A stretch of 8,344 nt of DNA, taken from positions 1-8,344 of the forward strand of contig JAEXUU010000247.1 of NCBI GenBank assembly GCA_023452965.1, in the 5' to 3' direction. Positions within the stretch are counted from its first letter, which is position 1. Every line of letters starts with the position of its first letter. The notes below the pieces were generated by a model. It made no database searches. It was not told where the DNA came from and saw only the letters and a program-made list of their open reading frames with translations. Positions 5,307 to 8,344 of the stretch are shown here, piece after piece. Source of the DNA: Pseudomonadota bacterium. GTDB lineage: Bacteria; Pseudomonadota; Alphaproteobacteria; Rhizobiales; Beijerinckiaceae. The translations under genes were made by a program, and so were the position numbers.

Positions 5307-7178
5307 TTACGGTTGGCTACGTGGGGAGGGATCGTCGGCCGGCTCCGCCGCGGGGGCTGCAGCGTGTTGCCCCGCCTCCCACGCGGACAGCTGTGTCCGC
5401 ACCGGGAAGCCGGCTTGGATGGCGCCGCGGACGAGGATCGCGCGGTCCCTCGCATTGAAGTTCCGCCGGTCGAGCTCGCCGTCGAAGTCGGCAAAGAACC
5501 CGGGGCGCAGCTTCAGGAATTCGGCGCGGGCCTGCGCGGCTTCATGGCCCATGCCGCGTCGGGCGAAGATCAGCGCGGCAACGAAATGGTAGATCGAGAA
5601 GCGTTGCAGATTGGCCCGCTTGATCAGGTCGACGGCGCGCGCATCCTCGCCCTGCATATAGGCGGCGAGGGCGAGAAGCCCGGTATAGTAGCTGGAATGG
5701 CCGGGGTTTTTGGCCATTGCCTCCTCGATCAGGCTGGCGCCGGGCCCCCAGTTGCCGGATTGCGCGACCCAGGCACCGAACTCGCCGAGCAATTCGGTGT
5801 CGTTGGGATTGAGCGCCCGCGCCTGCGCGCCGATGCGCAGCGCCTCGGCAGGCTCGCCGCTGAAGTAGAGCACCGTCATCAGCGCTTGCAGCGCCCGGAC
5901 GTTCTCGGGCGCGAGCCGGGCCGCGCGTTCGGCGGCGGCCCGCGCCCGCACGATCGGCGTCGGTGGACCGGCGCGGCGGTTCAGCTTGAACCGTTCCTCG
6001 TCGAGATAGAGATAGGACAGCATCGCCCAACTGGTCGCATGCTGCGGATAGCGCTCCGTGACCTGCTCCAGGCACTCGCGCGCCTGCGCATGCTCGCTGG
6101 CGTCGATCACGGTACGGTAATGGTAGAAGCGGTAGGAGCAATCCTGCGGCAGGCTCGCCAGTCCGAGCTTTCCCGGCCGCACAAGCGGCGGATTGGTGAA
6201 GATCACCCCATAGGGTTGCGCGACAGCCGTCGCGACGTTCGCGGCGATCGTCGTTTCGATATCGACGATCGGCTTGTCGCGCGGATCGGCATCATAGGTC
6301 CCGGCCCACAGGACGATCGCGCTTTCACCGTCGAGCACGCGAGCGGATATCCGCAGCTTGCCATCGGACAGGCGGATGCCGCCCTCCAGCACGTAGCGGC
6401 TGCCGGGAGGGCGCGGGACTTCGACGGTCGCTGCCCCGGAAGTCGGGCCCGGAGGCTCACGCGCCAGAACCGTCAGCTCCTTGAAACGGGTGAGTTGCGC
6501 CAGCAGTTCCTCGGTGAGCCCGGCGGCGTAGTAGTTGACCTCTGGCTGGCCCGAGAGATTGGCGAAGGGCTTCAGCGACAGCGAGGGCGCTTCGGGGGCG
6601 GACAGCGCCCTCGCGGAGGTCACAGGCTGTGGCGGGGTCGCAAGCCAGGCGAGGTAGCCTGCTGCGAGCATTGTCAGCGCGAGCAGCGAGCCCACAAGCC
6701 AGGGCGGGCTCTGCCTGGTGGAAGCGGCGGTGTCGCTGCCATGCCGGTCGACGCGCAGCGGCGCAGCGGACGGGGCGTCATCCCCATGATCCTGCCGCCA
6801 TTGGAAATGGGGCACATAGGCGCCCTTGGGAATTTCGATCAGAACAGGGGCGGAATTGCCCGCCAGCAGGTAGTAGCGCTCCAGCGCACGCCGCAGGCGC
6901 CCCGCTTCGATGCGCACGACCGGATCGTTCTGGATGTCGAAATTGGCATCCCGGCCGAAGACCTCGACCGCCACCGAATAGGCCTTGATCCGGTCCGCCC
7001 GGCCCGCAAGCGTCTCGTTGACCACATAGACCAGGAACTGGCGGACCCGGGCCGGCACGCTGAACTCGGCACTGGCGAGAATACGGTCGAGCTGCGCACG
7101 GACTTCCTGCTCCGGCGGGTGCGGCCCGGACGGAGCAGCACTGTCGTCATCACAGTTCCTGGGCCGATGCTGCTCCAC
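5307..7178 (-). CDS. Membrane-anchored TPR protein with N-terminal regulator-like domain and TolB-like segment
   Basis: A 623-residue protein from a GTG start at 7176-7178, chosen because CTCGGGGGAG precedes it by eight bases. The only longer option is a TTG at 7265, which would add 29 residues of unlikely sequence. The N-terminal domain (about 25-125) has a pattern common in bacterial proteins often labelled adenylate-cyclase-like or TPR proteins: QLDRILASAEF, RQFLVYVVNETLAGRADRIK, AVEVFGRDANFD, NDPVVRIEAGRLRRALERYY, IEIPKGAYVPHF. I see no catalytic cyclase motif. One transmembrane helix (about 159-180, WLVGSLLALTMLAAGYLAWLA) places this domain in the cytoplasm and the rest outside. Next is a TolB-like N-terminal segment (about 200-325: LKPFANLSGQPEVNYYAAGL, TEELLAQL), then TPR-like helical pairs to about 561 (LAPENVRALQAL, ALNPNDTELLGEFGAW, KNPGHSSYYTGLLALAAYMQ). 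The layout resembles CadC/ToxR-type one-component sensors, but DNA binding is inferred, not shown. Confidence 0.9.
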   Translation of the reverse strand: MEQHRPRNCDDDSAAPSGPHPPEQEVRAQLDRILASAEFSVPARVRQFLVYVVNETLAGRADRIKAYSVAVEVFGRDANFDIQNDPVVRIEAGRLRRALERYYLLAGNSAPVLIEIPKGAYVPHFQWRQDHGDDAPSAAPLRVDRHGSDTAASTRQSPPWLVGSLLALTMLAAGYLAWLATPPQPVTSARALSAPEAPSLSLKPFANLSGQPEVNYYAAGLTEELLAQLTRFKELTVLAREPPGPTSGAATVEVPRPPGSRYVLEGGIRLSDGKLRISARVLDGESAIVLWAGTYDADPRDKPIVDIETTIAANVATAVAQPYGVIFTNPPLVRPGKLGLASLPQDCSYRFYHYRTVIDASEHAQARECLEQVTERYPQHATSWAMLSYLYLDEERFKLNRRAGPPTPIVRARAAAERAARLAPENVRALQALMTVLYFSGEPAEALRIGAQARALNPNDTELLGEFGAWVAQSGNWGPGASLIEEAMAKNPGHSSYYTGLLALAAYMQGEDARAVDLIKRANLQRFSIYHFVAALIFARRGMGHEAAQARAEFLKLRPGFFADFDGELDRRNFNARDRAILVRGAIQAGFPVRTQLSAWEAGQHAAAPAAEPADDPSPRSQP

Positions 7179-7186
7179 GGAATAGG

Positions 7187-7193
7187 CTCCCCC
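7187..7193 (-). promoter_or_regulatory. Ribosome binding site supporting the GTG start of the TPR gene
   Basis: GGGGGAG on the minus strand ends eight bases before GTG 7178. Neither the upstream TTG codon (7265) nor any later ATG close to the domain start has a comparable site. Confidence 0.5.
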
Positions 7194-7210
7194 GAGCCGG
7201 ACATCCCGAT

Positions 7211-7260
7211 AGTAAAGGCAAGGCGAGGCGGTACTTCTGTGTAACCTCTCGTTATTTACT
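7211..7260. promoter_or_regulatory. Nested inverted repeats in the divergent intergenic region
   Basis: AGTAAA (7211-7216) and TTTACT (7255-7260) are exact inverted copies. Nested near the same centre are GGTAC (7230-7234) and GTAACC (7241-7246), which match with one extra base. The stretch is richer in A/T than its surroundings and lies between the divergent TPR and small-protein genes, where an operator would be expected. Arms this short can arise by chance. Confidence 0.25.
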
Positions 7261-7281
7261 CCCAACTCGGCGGACGGGCCA

Positions 7282-7287
7282 CATAAT
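7282..7287 (+). promoter_or_regulatory. Possible -10 box for the small helical protein gene
   Basis: CATAAT matches five of six bases of the sigma70 -10 box within the AT-rich octamer ATAATTAT (7283-7290). No good -35 lies 16-18 bases upstream. If real, transcription would begin near 7295, which favours translation from ATG 7316 rather than 7289. Confidence 0.25.
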
Positions 7288-7315
7288 TATGGCCTTTCGC
7301 GGGGGGCTCGATCCT

Positions 7316-7585
7316 ATGGATACGGGCGTTCTGGCTGCCATCAGGCGCTTGCCGAAACACAAAAAGGTGATCGAGGAGCTTGTCCTGGGCAGCGAGAGCT
7401 TCCGCAATATCTGCGGAGACCTCGCCGAGGCCGAACTGGCGCTGCAGCGCTGGGAAGCCTCGGAAGCCCCGGGAGCCGCTGCCCGGCGCGACGAATACAG
7501 GCATCTGATCGACGGGCTCGAGGCCGAGCTCCGGCAGGCGATACACGAGCGACAGACCCGGCATTCCGGGCGGCATGGCGGCTAG
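7316..7585 (+). CDS. Small soluble helical protein, unknown function
   Basis: An 89-residue protein starting MDTGVLAAIRRLPKHKKVIE. The ATG at 7316 is chosen because a G-rich run lies nine bases before it and the protein looks natural from there; an in-frame ATG at 7289 would add nine residues (MAFRGGLDP). It has no signal peptide or membrane segment. The sequence is almost entirely predicted helix, with amphipathic stretches IEELVLGSESFRNICGDLAEAELALQRW and EYRHLIDGLEAELRQAI, and a basic tail (TRHSGRHGG). It resembles small uncharacterised alphaproteobacterial proteins as I remember them, with no known function. The reverse-strand frame 7256-7753 is its shadow. It is divergent from the TPR gene, so shared regulation is possible. 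Confidence 0.72.
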   Translation: MDTGVLAAIRRLPKHKKVIEELVLGSESFRNICGDLAEAELALQRWEASEAPGAAARRDEYRHLIDGLEAELRQAIHERQTRHSGRHGG

Positions 7586-7586
7586 G

Positions 7587-7632
7587 GCATCGGACCGAAA
7601 GAACAGGTGTGGCTTTCGGACGCATCCGATGC
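7587..7632 (+). promoter_or_regulatory. Two-stem hairpin with a competing alternative fold, upstream of the lipoprotein gene
   Basis: It starts just after the TAG at 7583-7585. An outer 8-bp perfect stem pairs GCATCGGA (7587-7594) with TCCGATGC (7625-7632). Directly inside it a 7-bp perfect stem pairs CCGAAAG (7595-7601) with CTTTCGG (7613-7619), with an 11-base loop and a 5-base bulge (7620-7624). A rival local hairpin pairs TCGGA (7616-7620) with TCCGA (7625-7629) over a 4-base loop. The two folds cannot coexist. No T-run follows, so a simple intrinsic terminator is unlikely. It may end the small-gene mRNA or act in the leader of the lipoprotein gene 90 bases downstream. Confidence 0.5.
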
Positions 7633-7677
7633 TTCGATGATGGGGATGGGACGCCACTGCGCCTCGATCGGACGCAT
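7616..7677 (+). repeat. 10-bp direct repeat TCGGACGCAT, 52 bases apart
   Basis: Exact copies lie at 7616-7625 and 7668-7677. A partial copy (TCGGAC) lies at 7590-7595, 26 bases before the first. The 52-base spacing is close to five helical turns. All copies are in the 137-base gap before the lipoprotein gene. Whether they are regulator sites is unknown. Confidence 0.4.
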
Positions 7678-7711
7678 GGCGCTCAGGAAGCAGACTGGTG
7701 TTCCTCAGGGT

Positions 7712-7717
7712 GGAGAG
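7712..7717 (+). promoter_or_regulatory. Ribosome binding site that sets the lipoprotein start
   Basis: GGAGAG with a five-base spacer to ATG 7723. It rejects the longer in-frame start at 7609, whose extra 38 residues are not hydrophobic and would bury the lipoprotein signal. Confidence 0.75.
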
Positions 7718-7722
7718 TTCCG

Positions 7723-8304
7723 ATGTCGAAGCATGCAAGCTGGCTCCTCGCAATCTCGTTGGCTATCGGTGCCGCAGGCTGCGCCACGACCCCAACGGTG
7801 ACGAGCGAGACCGTGATCGTGGCCGGTGTGGGCGCGGTCGAGGTCGAGCGGATTGATGTCGAGGTCGTCACCATCGATCCCGCGACGCGCATCGTCGTGG
7901 TCCGCCAGGGGCAGTATGCGTGGCGGGTGATGGTCCCCGAGATCTTCGGCGATCTTAATGGCGTCCGCCCGGGCGACCGGTTGCAGATCCGGCGCGTCGA
8001 GGGTGCGCTGCTCGGCGCCCGGCGCGCGAAGCGGGGCGCCCGGCCTGAGATCGTCTACACCGAGGAGGTCAGCGCGCCGCGCTTCCAGAATCTGCCCGAC
8101 AGGTTCGTCGAGCGCTCGCTCACTCTGACTGCGAAGTTCGAGCGCTACGATCCTGCCACCGGCATCGTCAGCTATGTTGGTCCCGCGGGGCCGCGCACGC
8201 ACCGCGTGGTCGATCCCGATATCGCGAAGGATCTGCGGCGCCTGCGGCGCGGCGATATGGTCGACCTCACCTTCGCCGAGGCCATTCACGTCGTGAAGCT
8301 CTGA
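7723..8304 (+). CDS. Lipoprotein made of two copies of a small beta-rich domain
   Basis: A 193-residue envelope protein. Residues 1-20 form a lipoprotein signal (MSKHASWLLAISLAIGAAGC) with C20 as the lipidated cysteine. The body contains two related units. Unit 1 (about 41-95) has TIDPATRIVVVRQGQ, then VPEIFGDLNGVRPGD. Unit 2 (about 130-193) has RYDPATGIVSYVGPAG, then VDPDIAKDLRRLRRGD. In each, a DPAT turn comes first and a Gly-Asp turn follows 32-34 residues later (52 to 84; 143 to 177), each followed by a beta strand. This pattern occurs in many proteobacterial proteins of unknown function. A basic linker (LGARRAKRGARPEIVYTEE) joins the units. No enzyme motif is visible. An outer-membrane or periplasmic binding or structural role is plausible but unproven. 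Confidence 0.88.
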   Translation: MSKHASWLLAISLAIGAAGCATTPTVTSETVIVAGVGAVEVERIDVEVVTIDPATRIVVVRQGQYAWRVMVPEIFGDLNGVRPGDRLQIRRVEGALLGARRAKRGARPEIVYTEEVSAPRFQNLPDRFVERSLTLTAKFERYDPATGIVSYVGPAGPRTHRVVDPDIAKDLRRLRRGDMVDLTFAEAIHVVKL

Positions 8305-8308
8305 CGAC

Positions 8309-8344
8309 GCCGCCCCCGCCCCAGGCAGCCCCCCCCGCCCCCCG
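8309..8344. other. C-rich low-complexity tail
   Basis: The last bases of the window are almost all C with scattered G, including a run of eight C. They lie after the lipoprotein stop and hold no gene or hairpin with a T-run. The tract is prone to sequencing error. Confidence 0.7.

Noticed and set aside
5307..7178. Adenylate cyclase annotation for the TPR protein
   Set aside because: No class III cyclase catalytic domain is visible; only the regulator-like, TolB-like and TPR parts that often accompany such labels.
5274..7244. 656-codon plus-strand open frame
   Set aside because: It is antisense to the TPR protein gene, is rich in Arg/Gly/His, has no domain pattern, and the minus-strand frame shows clear family motifs.
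7256..7753. 165-codon minus-strand open frame
   Set aside because: Antisense to the small helical protein gene and its downstream gap; it has no signal or domain and would overlap the start of the lipoprotein gene.

Overview
This is a GC-rich, gene-dense chromosomal window. The codon bias, a FixJ-type regulator and homologues that I associate with Hyphomicrobiales (Bosea/Beijerinckiaceae-like) suggest an alphaproteobacterium. That placement is inference; there is no rRNA or marker gene in the window. I see no tRNA, insertion sequence, CRISPR array, prophage or plasmid function. Most long open frames overlapping the listed genes are antisense or out-of-frame shadows caused by high GC.

Layout. 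(1) 2-433 (+) is the 3' part of a Gly/Arg/Met-rich protein ending in a small peptidase-S74-like intramolecular chaperone domain. Its frame is open at the left edge. (2) 480-1402 (+) is a DUF2950-type exported protein broken by a frameshift near 783-797. (3) 1505-3241 (+) is a complete SulP anion transporter with a C-terminal STAS domain. (4) A minus-strand block converges on it: a six-helix membrane protein (3238-3900), a FixJ/LuxR-type response regulator (3962-4585), a small four-cysteine exported protein (4652-5098), and a large membrane-anchored TPR protein with an N-terminal regulator-like domain (5307-7178). The SulP gene and the membrane protein gene share one CTAG as both stop codons. 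(5) To the right, on the plus strand, are a small soluble helical protein (7316-7585) and a lipoprotein made of two copies of one beta-rich repeat (7723-8304). The last ~40 bases are C-rich low complexity.

How the parts may work together. The Gly-rich/S74 gene and the DUF2950 gene look like one plus-strand unit concerned with the cell envelope. The response regulator and the membrane protein are 61 bases apart and may be co-transcribed. The regulator has no kinase next to it and has lost part of its acidic pocket. The TPR protein is arranged like a one-component membrane sensor. No classical defence, secretion or biosynthetic system is present. The best leads for something undescribed are the hairpin with two mutually exclusive pairings at 7587-7632 in front of the duplicated-domain lipoprotein, the S74-like domain on a non-phage Gly-rich protein, and the atypical response regulator.
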